Shown one piece after another: positions 10,940 to 21,649 of a stretch of 64,000 nt of DNA. The translations under genes were made by a program, and so were the position numbers. This stretch comes from Congeria kusceri. Taxonomy: Eukaryota > Mollusca > Bivalvia > Myida > Dreissenidae. Numbering within the stretch: the first letter of the stretch is position 1; each line of letters opens with the position of its first letter. The stretch covers positions 37,085,426-37,149,425 of the forward strand of contig CM051036.1 of assembly GCA_027627225.1 (NCBI GenBank), written 5' to 3'. The notes below the pieces were generated by a model that ran no database searches, had not been told where the DNA came from, and was given only the letters and a program-made list of their open reading frames with translations.

Positions 10940-12020
10940 CGCAGAAGTAAAGATAATTACATTTTAATGTCTTGAACCAAGTAATGATTTTATAATAGCA
11001 CGGTGTTTTATAATATTTACTCGGTAATATTTCCTTATGGGTGTTTCGCCGCAATGGACTGGATCCTGCGATAACTCAAAAAGTACTGAAGATATTTTCA
11101 TGAAACTGTATGCTTATAAGAGGCAATGTGAGGATTATGCACGACCTTTTATTTTTCACCCGAGATAAAAGGTCAGGTGACCAATGTATACTATCTATCT
11201 GACAAATTAGTTTCTCACCGGTAGGGGACTCCCGACTTTAGTTGAATTGTTGCACTACTGGCATGGCCTTGCACTACTAGTGTCCTAACCGTTGTCACTC
11301 GAAAACATTTTTTTGGCAGTAGAGCGTAAATTAGTATGCAAAGCTTGGATCCCTTGTTGTGATCTGCATTCAGATACACGCAGGTAATATATTTATCATC
11401 CCCAAACTAGCAGTTCCGCTATCGTGTCGTTGCCACTCCCCTTTGTTACCTGTACTTTTACAGATTCTCTGATTACTATACACGAATAATGTATGCATGT
11501 CCCTTAAAAACATTTCGATCCTAGACGATGAACAAAAATGCAGATTTTAGTAAGAGTGGTTTATCTTGTAATATAATTATTACAGTTGTTTGTGATGCAT
11601 TTTGTGGTTTAGATCGGCAAAAACATGACTAACAAAATGTTAAAACTGGTTCAGTCCCTTGCGTTATAAGTAAAACGAACTCGAAATTTGTATTACAAAC
11701 TTCTGACCACTACTTAATAATGCGTGGAAACTTCAGTAATGCCTTACTAATCCCTGTACTGTACACTAAACATACCAACATGTTACCAGAAATGTCGGCC
11801 ATACGTCATTTATCCCTACAGCTGCCAGTTGTGAACTTCACTGTATTATTCCATATTACAGGCATACACGGAGTTCAGTCATACTTTTTCATTTTCAGTC
11901 AGATTATACTTCCTCTTATGGCTGACAACCATGGAGTTCAGCCAGACTTAATTTCTTCCTCCAGCTTACAATTACATACGTGAACTTAACTTCATTCCAA
12001 CGCATAGAAAACAACCATAG
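10940..12020. other. Non-coding spacer
   Basis: Nothing definite. The 87-codon open frame at 11720-11983 has no recognisable content. The part after 11870 (ggagttcagtcatac, ggagttcagccagac) looks like a degenerate beginning of the array at 12.3 kb. Confidence 0.45.
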
Positions 12021-12024
12021 ACTT

Positions 12025-12262
12025 CAGGGGCCATATTCCAGAAACATCTTAAAATATTTTCATTTAAGTTCCAATTTTTGTAAGGTAGTATTTTTAAAAC
12101 TAGATATAAATTAATGAATCCAATTACAGTTAAGTAAATAGTAGTTAATAATAAGTGATAAGCAGAATTTTATGCATGTATGGAATGAAATGCTTAAGAA
12201 AAATGAAACATTTAATGCTAAGGATAAGATTTCTCTTAAGGTGTTTCTGGAGTACGACCCCA
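12025..12262. mobile_element. MITE with GGGG-CCATATTCCAGAAAC ends
   Basis: The left end is ggggccatattccagaaaca, and the right end gtgtttctggagtacgacccc is its near-complement. The interior has cttaaa-rich AT sequence. It is related to the copy at 30093-30583 and more distantly to 6696-6957 and 49360-49622. Confidence 0.85.
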
Positions 12263-12299
12263 GCCCCACTACATTCCTTCCTACAACAGTCAATTATAA

Positions 12300-12766
12300 A
12301 CTTAGAACTGGACTTCAGGATTGTCTTTTATAAGAAGGAATGAAGTTCATGACTGTATGTTATAAGGACTGAAGTACACGACTGTTTGCTATAAGGAGTG
12401 ATTTCTGACTGAAGTTCATGACTGTCCATTATAAGATGGAAGGAAGTCTGACTAAAGTTTTTTCGTGATTGTTATATGAAAGAGTGATGTATGACAAGTT
12501 CACACCTGTCTGCTATAAGGATAGAAGTCTGACAGAGGTTTATGACTGTTATAAGATTAAGTATGACTGAAGTTCATAATGGTCTGTTATAAGGAGTGAA
12601 GTCTAACTGAAGTTCACGACTGTCTGTTATAAGATGGAAGGAAGTCTGACTAAAGTTCATGATTGTCTATCATAATAAGAACCGAAGTCGGGCTGAAGTT
12701 AATGATACTCTTTATAAGGAGTGAAGTCTGGCCGAAGTTCCTGACTGTCTGCTATAAGGAGTTAAG
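12300..12766 (+). repeat. Degenerate ~40-bp minisatellite
   Basis: Repeating phrases gaagtctgactgaagttcat, gactgtctgttataag and aaggagtgaagt recur roughly ten times with substitutions and small indels. Non-coding. The array is interrupted at its right edge by the MITE at 12767. Confidence 0.85.
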
Positions 12767-12964
12767 TCTGCAGTCCGCACAGACTAATCCGGGACGGCAC
12801 TTTCCGCTTTTATGGTATGTGCTGTTTCCAGGAAGTCTCTTCTAAACACCAATTCACTGTAGGCGGAAAGTGTCGTCCCGGATTAGCCTGTGAAGACTGC
12901 ACAGGCTAAGCCGGGACGACACTACGCTTATGCATTAAGCCCGGTTTTCCCACGACACGCCTCG
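12767..12964. mobile_element. GC-rich inverted-repeat MITE (dreissenid type), copy 3, left end missing
   Basis: It starts inside the element (cagtccgcacagactaatcc) and keeps the right end ttttcccacgacacgcctc. Confidence 0.9.
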
Positions 12965-13735
12965 TTTGTTTTATAGAATTACAAATATGTTTAATATTTG
13001 AACTTGTAAGACAACATTACATGTCGAATTCTAGATTAGACTTCCAAACTTTTCATGCACGTTTGTGCAATTAAAAAAAACACAAAACTATCTTTTGTCA
13101 ACGAAAGGTCTGTTGAATGGAATGTTGCTTTTTAGAATGCTACATTAATTTGTAGTTGATCTGACACATACGTCCTTTCTAGGAATCAGATTCATGTAAT
13201 TGAAGATTGATATATTTTATTAAGATGAAAGCTAGGCGATTGTAGTCTTATATTTCTTCGGGGAAAAACAACCATCGCTGTTCATAATTGTCAGGTTATC
13301 AAACGCATAAACAAAACACACAAAACAACAACAACAAAACAGGTGTCGGATTGACATACAAAAACGTCTTTAAACGCAATGGTTAAATTATGTTTGCAAA
13401 ATACCCGCTTACGGGTCACATGCACTTCTTATGTTGGCTTTAACGCCTGTTTAATGACACCACCAAATACGTTTTTCAACATGCGTCTTCGTTAAATTAT
13501 CCGGGTGACCTGTTTAATATTCGTTTTTTTTTCATTATTGTATTATTGATAAATAACTGTTCGTGGAGTAGCCAGTCGCCTTGAGGACAGGGACCATTAT
13601 CCACACTGCTTCTTAACTTACGTGATATTTATGTGCAACATTAAAATACCCGTTTCCTTGTAAAAATCGATATTTTATATTTGAAATATTGTAAAATAGG
13701 ACGCATCCGTCGATTTAAAAAAATCGGATCATTTA
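12965..13735. other. AT-rich spacer, nothing recognised
   Basis: There are short A-rich and CAA-rich tracts (13321-13345) but no gene-like frame. Confidence 0.45.
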
Positions 13736-13737
13736 AA

Positions 13738-14186
13738 GGGACCTGTTCACAGATTGGCAAATTGAAAATGTTCAAACATTTTTTTCATCCGAAAAAGACA
13801 AATACATTTCATATAAACAAGCGAAATAACTCTACTGACAAAGAAATGTATTGAAAATTTAATGTCGTTTATGAAAAAAATCATCAATCGAAATGGATAA
13901 AATTATAAAGCGTTTGTAAGGCTTTTCATCGGTGTTTTGGAAAACACGTGTATTTCTTACAAATAACGTTAAAAATTCACAATAAGTATTGTAAGTCCGA
14001 ATGGCGGAGTGCTTAGTCTGACAGGTTTTTGGTCCCGCAGGTTCGAGACGAAGGCAAATATTTTAATTCAGATGTTTTTTTCTTTTCTTTGTATATATTT
14101 GTTTTGGTTAGTTAAACTAGTTTAGTTTTTTTAGTTAATACATTTAATGACTTTGTTTAAAAGTCGAAAATCTGTAAATAAGTCCC
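13738..14186 (+). mobile_element. Inverted-end element containing a tRNA-like module
   Basis: The left end gggacctgttcacagatt is mirrored by the right end aatctgtaaataagtccc. Inside, 13996-14055 reads like a tRNA with A box (tggcggagtgcttag) and B box (ggttcgagac). A partial copy in opposite orientation lies at 47300-47503. Confidence 0.7.
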
Positions 14187-14285
14187 ATTAAGACAAAATA
14201 CACTTTACATGAACCAGCAACATACTTTACGGAAATAAATTAATTTACTTCAGTTTTCACTAAGGTGCTTTGACCGGATACGCAG
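14187..14285. mobile_element. Right-hand fragment of a GGACCATATCC-type MITE
   Basis: It matches the right part of the elements at 6696-6957 and 49360-49622 (aaaatacac..atgaaccagc..tttcactaagg..gctttg). The left half is absent. Confidence 0.65.
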
Positions 14286-14384
14286 TATTGATAACTATTC
14301 GAACTATGTTCGCTATCGGGTAAGACATCGTATTCGGCAAAAAAATGCGGTATCTTAACCTTGACGCAGTTGGCATAAAGCCAG

Positions 14385-15640
14385 AATATAATATGGTCGC
14401 ATGGTGAGCTTTTGTGATAGCCGTTTGTCCGTCGTCCGTCGTGATTCGTCCGTCGTCAGACGTGCGTCAATATATTCATTCAAACAACATCCTCTCCTAA
14501 ACCGCTGGCCAGATTTTCTCCAAACTTTACAGGAATGATCTTTGGGTGACCCTCTTTCAAAATTGTTAAAATCGTTCCGATCCGCTGCATATGTAGGTCA
14601 CCAGAGCTCAAAAAAATAGATTTAAAAAGTGAAAAATCTCTGAAACCGCAAGGCTGAGAGCTTTCATGGTTGGTATGTGACATCCTCTAATGGTCCATTA
14701 CATGGTTTGATTAAAGTATTTCCCTGGGGTAAAATCTGACCACGCCCCGGGGGTCACATGGTTTATATAGACTTAAATAGAAAAATGACTTTAAAACACT
14801 TCTTCTCTAAACCCCCAAAGTCCAGAAGTTTCGTTTTTGGCATGTATCATCCGTAAGTGGTCCTCTACAAATATTGTTCAAATTATCCCCCTGGGGTAGA
14901 AAGAAACCACCCCCCGGTTACATGGTTTCTATAGACCTGTATGGTATACAACTGTGCTATATGGCAAGTTTAATTTAAAAATCTTGTATGTAACATCGTA
15001 TCGTGGTCCTCTACAAAGACTGTTCAAATTATGCCCCCCTGGTGTGAAAAGAAGCCACGCCCCGGGGTCACTATAGACGTATATGGCAGGTGGACTTTGA
15101 AGATTTTCTCCTCTGAAACCGCAATGCCAAGAGAATTCTTATTTGGTATGCAAAATTGTATAATGGTCCCCTACAAAAAGTTCAAATTATACCACTGGGG
15201 TAACAAATGGCCATGCCCTGGTGGTCATTTGGTTGCAATAGTCATATGGCAAGTGGGTTTTAAATATCTTCTTCTCTGAAACCGCAAGGCTCAGAGATTT
15301 CACATTTGGCATGAAACATTGTGGGTAACAAGAAGCCACGCCCCAGGGGTCACACAGTTTCTATAAACTTATATGGTAAGTGGAAAAATCTCTCTTCGAA
15401 ACTGCAAAGCCCAGAGGTTTAATGTTTGGCATGTAACATGGTATAGTGGTCCTCATGGTAAAGAGTGTTCAAATTATTCCCCATCAAGGGTCAAAACTGG
15501 CTAAAAACTGGTCATGCCCAGGCCTCTTATTGTTTATATAGACTTCAATAGCAAAATGACTTAAAAAATCTCTGAAACCGCAAGGCCCAGATCTTCATAC
15601 ACAGGTGAGCGCTATAAGGCCATCTAGCCCTCTTGTTTTT
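14385..15640 (+). repeat. Second copy of the ~165-180 bp tandem-unit repeat, with its left end
   Basis: It begins ggtcgcatggtgagcttttg with a short gtccgtcgt array, passes through cgctggccagattttctcca, and then has about six internal units as at 1-1415. It ends caggtgagcgctataaggcc and then ctcttgtt. No coding sequence. Confidence 0.9.
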
Positions 15641-17255
15641 TATGTACTTAATTCCTTACCGAAATATTGACTCCAACATCATGAAATGCATGAAATGCAA
15701 TGTATAAACACGTAAACAAATAAAGTAAGATAAATGGTATTTGCACTTATGTTTGTTTACTTACCATTAGCCTACAATAACCACCCGAAATGCATATGAC
15801 CAAATAAAGCATGGATGTAGATGGTATTTGTAAAGCTTATAATTTAAGGGTCGTTATACCTTTTAAATTCACAACAAGTGTATAAAAATCAACGTATAAT
15901 ACCGCTAATTAGCAAATAGAGCTTAAAGTATTATTATTGAGTACAGAAAGTCAGTATTATAACATTGCTACAGAGAAACAGAATACACCTTTAAACTTGT
16001 TTTTTTTATCTGACTCATTTATTGCGAATTTACAATCATTCAGTTAAAATTACAGAGTAAAAGTGTCCGATTTCGATGTTTTCTTTTCATTATAACGTAT
16101 GTATGAGTCGAAATGAATCTCATTAAAAAAATCTTCAGTCTGACGCTACTATATTGTCCGCTGACTACAATCTCATTAAAATAATCTCCAGTCTGACACT
16201 ACTATATTATCCGCTGACTGGATCTGATGACTTCGCATTAGGGGTCACGTTCAGATGACCTTTTCAGGAGCCAATCGAACTGTTGCCTTCAAAATCTTGC
16301 GGTATAAGTTCATAAATAAACCTCAAATACAATGCACGAAATTAACGTGAACTTCGGATGTTTTCTCGCCTGAGGTACCACTATTTCCATTGTTACCCCC
16401 GTGAACATTAACAGTAAATGATTTATTACCGACGATCAGCTGGAAATGCATCACTCTTCAAAAACCGTGGCCAAACATTGCTGTGCAAAGGCAATTTCAT
16501 TGGGCGCAGCAGGGCTGATATTTTATTGTTCGGAAGGTAATTTTAACGTCACCTGTTATACGATGTCTTCAGATCCTAACAATGTTAGGATCTGATTTTA
16601 ATGAGATTGGAGTCGAAATAAACATATATTAACATGAAGCGCATGTAGAAGAAAAACTTTATCTTGAACAATAACAAGTTATAAAGCATCAATCAACATA
16701 TAAAAATGTCGTAATTTATATGTACGATATATCAAAAGAAAAATACAATAACAATATATACAAATAATATTATCATGAAATAATTGAGGTGGGAAAAAAG
16801 CAAGTCGCATTAATAGTAAATCGAAGTACATGTGTATGTTTAAATGTTGAATCATGTATATAGTCGCAAGTTTAAGTCGGTTTCAGTTTTTTAAATTCTA
16901 AACAAGTTATGAATGTTGAACGTTTCTAGAATGATTTATTTATATATAATAATTATATTCTTTTTTCCCGTGTATTAGCGTGGTCATTCAAACAATGAAA
17001 CTCGTGTGTTCTATTGTATTACGGAAGTGACATTTTGTATCTCATCTCTGTATTTTATTCAGTTTATTTGATGTGCCAAGTCTTGTCGAGGGCAATAATA
17101 ATAAAAAGAAAATACAATGCAAAAACAACGGTTGCTATTGATTGGTAATCCACATTTGCTACGAAAATCAACTGTCAATTAGGTAACATTCGAACAACAA
17201 AATAATCGGTCGATGTTTTGTTCGCTCGCTCGCTCGGTCTTCTTTTTTCTTCGTT
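15641..17255. other. Spacer with a possible inverted-end element at 16097-16617
   Basis: A ~57-bp duplication (caatctcattaaaat..ccgctgact) occupies 16118-16222. Its complement ttttaatgagattgg lies at 16596-16611 after a palindrome agatcctaaca/tgttaggatct, so 16097-16617 may be one element. The rest is AT-rich without features. Confidence 0.5.
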
Positions 17256-17261
17256 TGTTAG

Positions 17262-17412
17262 TTTAAACCTTTCCATCTAAGTTCGATTGTGTCGAAAACC
17301 AGATGCTTATGGAAACACTTTTAAGTCCGTCCCTGGGTAGAACCGGTACTTGGTGTCTTTTTGGGAAAGATCATTCGAAGGCTCCCCGCTCAGTGATGGA
17401 ACGCGGTTCATT
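17262..17412 (-). mobile_element. SINE copy, same body as 10735-10905
   Basis: It shares gttcgattgtgtcgaaa, gcttatggaaacact, ccctgggtagaaccggtact and gctcccc with the copy at 10.7 kb. Diverged and truncated at the tRNA side. Confidence 0.65.
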
Positions 17413-17876
17413 TTGAGTGTGAATAATAACAAACACAAATGTGAACTGTACTATTTATTGAAGTTACAACGTTGGTGGCTCAAATGAGACTGGCTTATCA
17501 GCTCGCTGTACAGGGTATAATATAATCAGGCAGCCAACTAGCTATACATGTAGTCAGTTTCTAGATTCTACAATTTGCGAGAGATCGCATGGTATTCGGA
17601 TCGGAAGGCGGACACTATATCCATCACATCCACTGTTACCATAGTTCGTTCCATAGTTTTCCCCCTCCCACCTACCTTCAATTTCTTACCCACACCACCT
17701 TCTGTAGAAGTCGTCTGTGTTACATTGCTATGACTATAACACTATTATTTGTGAAGTCACCATAAGAAGTATTTATACATTTAGTTAAATCGTCATGAGT
17801 ATTTCATAAACAATATGAAATATGCAAGATGACGCAACATATCGATACTTAATTATTTAAAACCAAAAACAAAGAA

Positions 17877-17878
<2 letters not shown>
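17413..17878. other. Non-coding spacer
   Basis: Nothing recognised. Confidence 0.4.

Positions 17879-17931
<53 letters not shown>
17879..17931 (+). repeat. (GT)n microsatellite
   Basis: About 26 uninterrupted GT dinucleotides. It is followed directly by ggatttgaaccagtgaccc, a B-box-like complement from a worn SINE on the minus strand. Confidence 0.98.
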
Positions 17932-17932
<1 letters not shown>

Positions 17933-18530
17933 ATTTGAACCAGTGACCCAGGACCATATCCCGCTCTCATATTGACGAAATACAGAACAAAAAACTGATT
18001 GTTAAATGCAAGTGTATACAACGCCTCAATTCTTTTCAGTGACTCCATTGTTGTGTCATTTAAAATACTCAATTGGTCGCTCAATGTACTATAGATAGCG
18101 GTTGACCTGTTATTCTTTTTATGTTCAGTGTTATATTGACAATCAGAACACCTCAGTAAGTTCGTTCTATGAAATCGATATCAATATCATTTATACGGTT
18201 GTCTCACTTTTTATGCGCAAATTTAAAGGGATATGCGCGATTGAAAGGTTAATATGCGGTTTCTAAACACGAACATACGACAAAAAACGACAAAGAAAAT
18301 TATTAATCATCAACAAAAGCATCAACAACAATAGCTTGGATTGCGTTACTATCGTAAATGCACGTTTTGTTAAAAATAGTATGTATAAATCATGAAACTT
18401 ATTGATATGAATATATTACAAATGCACGAAACCTATGTGTGCCAAAATTTTGCCGGAAGCACTTGTCATTTTTCTGGGTAGAACCATTACTTGGTGTACT
18501 TGGCGGCAAATCACCAGATCGCAGTAATAA

Positions 18531-18710
18531 TAATAATAATAATAATCACTTTATTTTTTACGAAGGTGACATATAAGACATAGTATTGTCATGACAAAAA
18601 CATACCTTATTTTCATATGGCCTTCATACACATTCAAACATTGAACCAAATTCACATTTAACATATAATTACAAAACAAGCACACAGCAAATTTAATAAT
18701 GATAATAAAA
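18531..18710 (-). mobile_element. 5'-truncated 3' end of the 51-58 kb non-LTR retrotransposon
   Basis: Reverse-complemented, this reads ..gaaggccatatgaaaataag..gtcatgacaatactatgtct..gtcaccttcgta followed by a (TTA)n tail. It is near-identical to 57640-57798. Only 3' UTR and tail are present, as in typical aborted target-primed insertions. Confidence 0.9.
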
Positions 18711-18784
18711 CAACAAATTTTCGAAAGGTGTGAACAAAGTTTTATGGTCACGAAATAGTTTATGTATAACATGTTTTATTTCCA

Positions 18785-19045
18785 TTGCTGTTTTGTTTGT
18801 TTGTTTGTTTGGATTTTTCGCCGTATTCAACAGTATTTCAGTCATATAACGGCGGTCAGTTAATATACTCACACTTTTCCTGGGTAAGCTGGTTTACCAG
18901 TACTAAGTGCACATACTTATGTATGGCCGTAGAACTATTTCATGACCCACACAAGTTATGAGGCCGGGCTCGAACCGAATAGAACCCGCGATCCTCGGAT
19001 TTGAAGTCCAGCGCTCTACCAACTGAGCTAGCCGGCCCGGCTGTA
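18785..19045 (-). mobile_element. tRNA-derived SINE, complete
   Basis: On the minus strand the tRNA head is GGCTAGCTCAGTTGGTAGAG with an anticodon-loop-like gacttcaaatcc. The B box is interrupted (ggttctattcggttcgagcc). A body follows (gactgaaatactgttgaata), ending in a (CAAA)n tail at 18797-18812. It is a Pol III promoter-bearing retroelement, not a tRNA gene, because the acceptor stem does not close and CCA-side sequence continues into the SINE body. Confidence 0.85.
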
Positions 19046-19062
19046 TTCAAATGAATATATAT

Positions 19063-19330
19063 GAGGCGTGTCGTGGGAAATCCGGGCTGAATGTATATAT
19101 CTGCGTAAGTGTCGTCAAGGATTAACTTGTGCACTCCGCTCTGGCTAATCCAGGACGACACTTCGCTTTTATGGTATTTTGAAACTATTTTCTGTTTCAA
19201 GGAAGTCTGTTCTCAAATCCACTGTAGGCGGAAAGTGTCGTCCCGGACTAGCCAGTGCGGACTGCACAGACTGTTCCGGGACGACACTTTACGAACATGC
19301 ATTAAGCCCGGGATTCCCACGGCACGCCTC
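19063..19330. mobile_element. GC-rich inverted-repeat MITE (dreissenid type), copy 4
   Basis: Both ends are intact (gaggcgtgtcgtgggaaatc; cccacggcacgcctc). It lies head-to-tail beside the SINE ending at 19045. Confidence 0.93.
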
Positions 19331-19516
19331 ATATATAAAATATAAGGAAAATGGTTGAAACAAAGCTTCTAGCAACTTTGAAATACTCGAAATGACGGAG
19401 CGACATTTACACATTACTATGGTCATTTCCCAATGTTTCTTGTGTCGCCCCTGGGGTAAACTGCAACTGAGTTTTTCTACCATGATAGAATGAACTTTAA
19501 CAAACATGCTTTTTAT

Positions 19517-20778
19517 TATACCCCCACAAACGAAGTTTGGGGGGGGGGGGTATATAGGAGTGAGTTTGTCGGTCCGTCGGTCTGTCTGTTTGTCGGTCTG
19601 TTGGTTTTTTGTTTTCGGATGATAACTCAAGAAAGGCTTGACATATTCAAATAATTTTTGGTACACATGTGTAACATCATAGAATACAGGTCAAGTTCGA
19701 TGTTGGTTACAAACCACTAAATTTTGACAGAGATATGGCCCCTTTTCGACTTAAAATTCCCTAAAAACATGCTTTCCGGATGATAAGGCGTAAAAAAAAA
19801 TATATGTTTGTTTCTGGTTACATGCCCAAAGAAATTAGGGTAGGTAGGTCGGGATTTTTATTTTTTTCGTTAATTTTTTTATTTGGTAAATGGTCAACTT
19901 GAAGATTCTAGAACTGAATAAATATTCAAAACATATAAGTAATATCTTTAAACATTGTTTATAAGTTGATAGTATAAAAAAAAAACACTTATTTTTAGGG
20001 TCAGTCAGGTAACCTGAAACAATCTTATTTTTTTTTACGCCTAACTCAAGAAAGGCTTGACATATTCAAATAATTTTTGCTACACATGTGTAACATCATA
20101 GAATACAGGTCAAGTTCGATGTTGTTTACAAACCACTAAATTTTGACAGAGTTATGGCCCCTTTTCGACTTAAAATTCCCTTAACACATGATTTCCGGAC
20201 GATAACTCAAGAATGGCTTGACATATTCAAATAAGTCTTGGTTTACAAGTGTAGAATCATAAAATACGGGTCAAGTTCGAAGTTGATTACAAACCACTAA
20301 ATTTTGACCGAGTTGTCGCCCCTTTTATATTTGACTTAAATTCCCTAAAAACATGGTTTCCTGACGATAACTCAGCAATGGCTTGACATATTTAAATATT
20401 TATTGGTACACATGTGTAGCATCATACAATACAGGTCAAGTTCGACTTAGGTTACAAACCACTAAATTTTGACACAGTTATGGCCCCTTTTTGACTTAAA
20501 TTCCCGAGAAAACATGGACAATCACGCATGAAAGGCTTCACATATGTAAATTATTTTTGCTACATCATAAAATACAGATCAAGTTCAACTTTGGTTACAA
20601 ATCACTAAATTTTGACATAATTATGGCTGAATTTGAAATTAAATTTGTCCAAATACACTGTTGACCATTCACAAATTAAAGCATTCTCTCTCTGTCCATT
20701 TCTTTCGAATGGATGCCATAGTTTTGTGAGAAGGCCATATTGTGGGGGTATATCCGTCACTCATGTGACAATTCTAGT
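19517..20778 (+). mobile_element. Helentron-like non-autonomous element, copy 2
   Basis: Same ends as 6304-7380: TATACCCCCACAA at 19517, TTGTGGGGGTATA at 20740-20752, hairpin, then AATTCTAG-T. It has five or so ~200-bp internal units and no coding sequence. A 255-bp element is nested at 19787-20041. Confidence 0.72.
19787..20041. mobile_element. 255-bp MITE with 16-bp TIRs and TAA target duplication
   Basis: The ends GGCGTAAAAAAAAATA are perfectly inverted. TAA flanks both sides (19784-19786 and 20042-20044). Removing the element and one TAA restores gataactcaagaaagg, as in copy 1. A 3-bp TAA duplication is typical of PIF/Harbinger. The interior has taggtaggtcggga, distantly like 48995-49170. 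Confidence 0.88.
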
Positions 20779-21262
20779 TCAACAAGGAATAGCAAATCAA
20801 ATTTTAAATCATATAATTCGGCCTTATTGTAGAACCAGTTTGTTTGTCAATAAGTTGCATTATGAGAGTGTTGGATTGTTATTTAGCTGTTTATACATGT
20901 AAAACGTATTTAAATTGTTACGTATGATAAAGCAAGCCGAGCACGTCGTGTTTTTGCTAGTTCACCTTTTAAAGTTAAAATCTGGCAATATACCTTTAAA
21001 ATAGGATCAAATTACAACAGTGTCTATACATTGATCATTTCTTAATTATGTCTTAATTATTTTCTTCAGTCTTCGAAGAGTTTAGGGTGGCAATGTAAGT
21101 ACAATGATTATATTTTTTTACTAAAATAATAATTCAACAACTAAAAACTGTAAAATAGGAACACAAAGTCGAAAAATAAGTAACTATGAAACTGAAAAAT
21201 ATTAACAATAATACTACTACTAATAATACTAATAATAATACTAATAATGTTATAGTAATTGG

Positions 21263-21309
<47 letters not shown>

Positions 21310-21505
21310 TAATAATAATATTATCATCATTATTAATTGATACTAAAGGTACAGTACAGTCGCATACCATACAAATGAAAATCTCATCTATATTTTATTA
21401 AAATGTTGTGTACGATTAATTTTTGTTATTAGTCTTGCTCAAGATCTAATTGTATTTTCATTTTTTTGTAACAAAGTAAACAATTTCTGTTATGTGTCTT
21501 GTACA
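20779..21505. other. AT-rich spacer with a (TAA)n microsatellite at 21262-21322
   Basis: Around twenty TAA/ATA units. The polytyrosine-like minus frame is only this microsatellite. A plausible splice acceptor (gtgtcttgtacag) ends near 21506, ahead of the gene at 21650. Its use is speculative. Confidence 0.55.
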
Positions 21506-21649
21506 GATCGTTTTCTCCACGTTGACCGTTTCACGAGGAAAGAACGTGTATGCAAAACCGAAAACGTTTGGTCTCCCTAAACGGAGTAACGCCTGTCGAT
21601 ATCAGAATCAAATCCCTTGAACCCAGCCACACTCGTCTAGATCCCAGCC

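Noticed and set aside
13996..14055. Genuine tRNA gene (+ strand)
   Set aside because: It has A- and B-box likeness only. It is embedded in an inverted-end repeat with another copy, and no full cloverleaf is visible.
18975..19040. Genuine tRNA gene (minus strand)
   Set aside because: The head continues into a SINE body and CAAA tail, the B box is interrupted and the acceptor stem does not pair.
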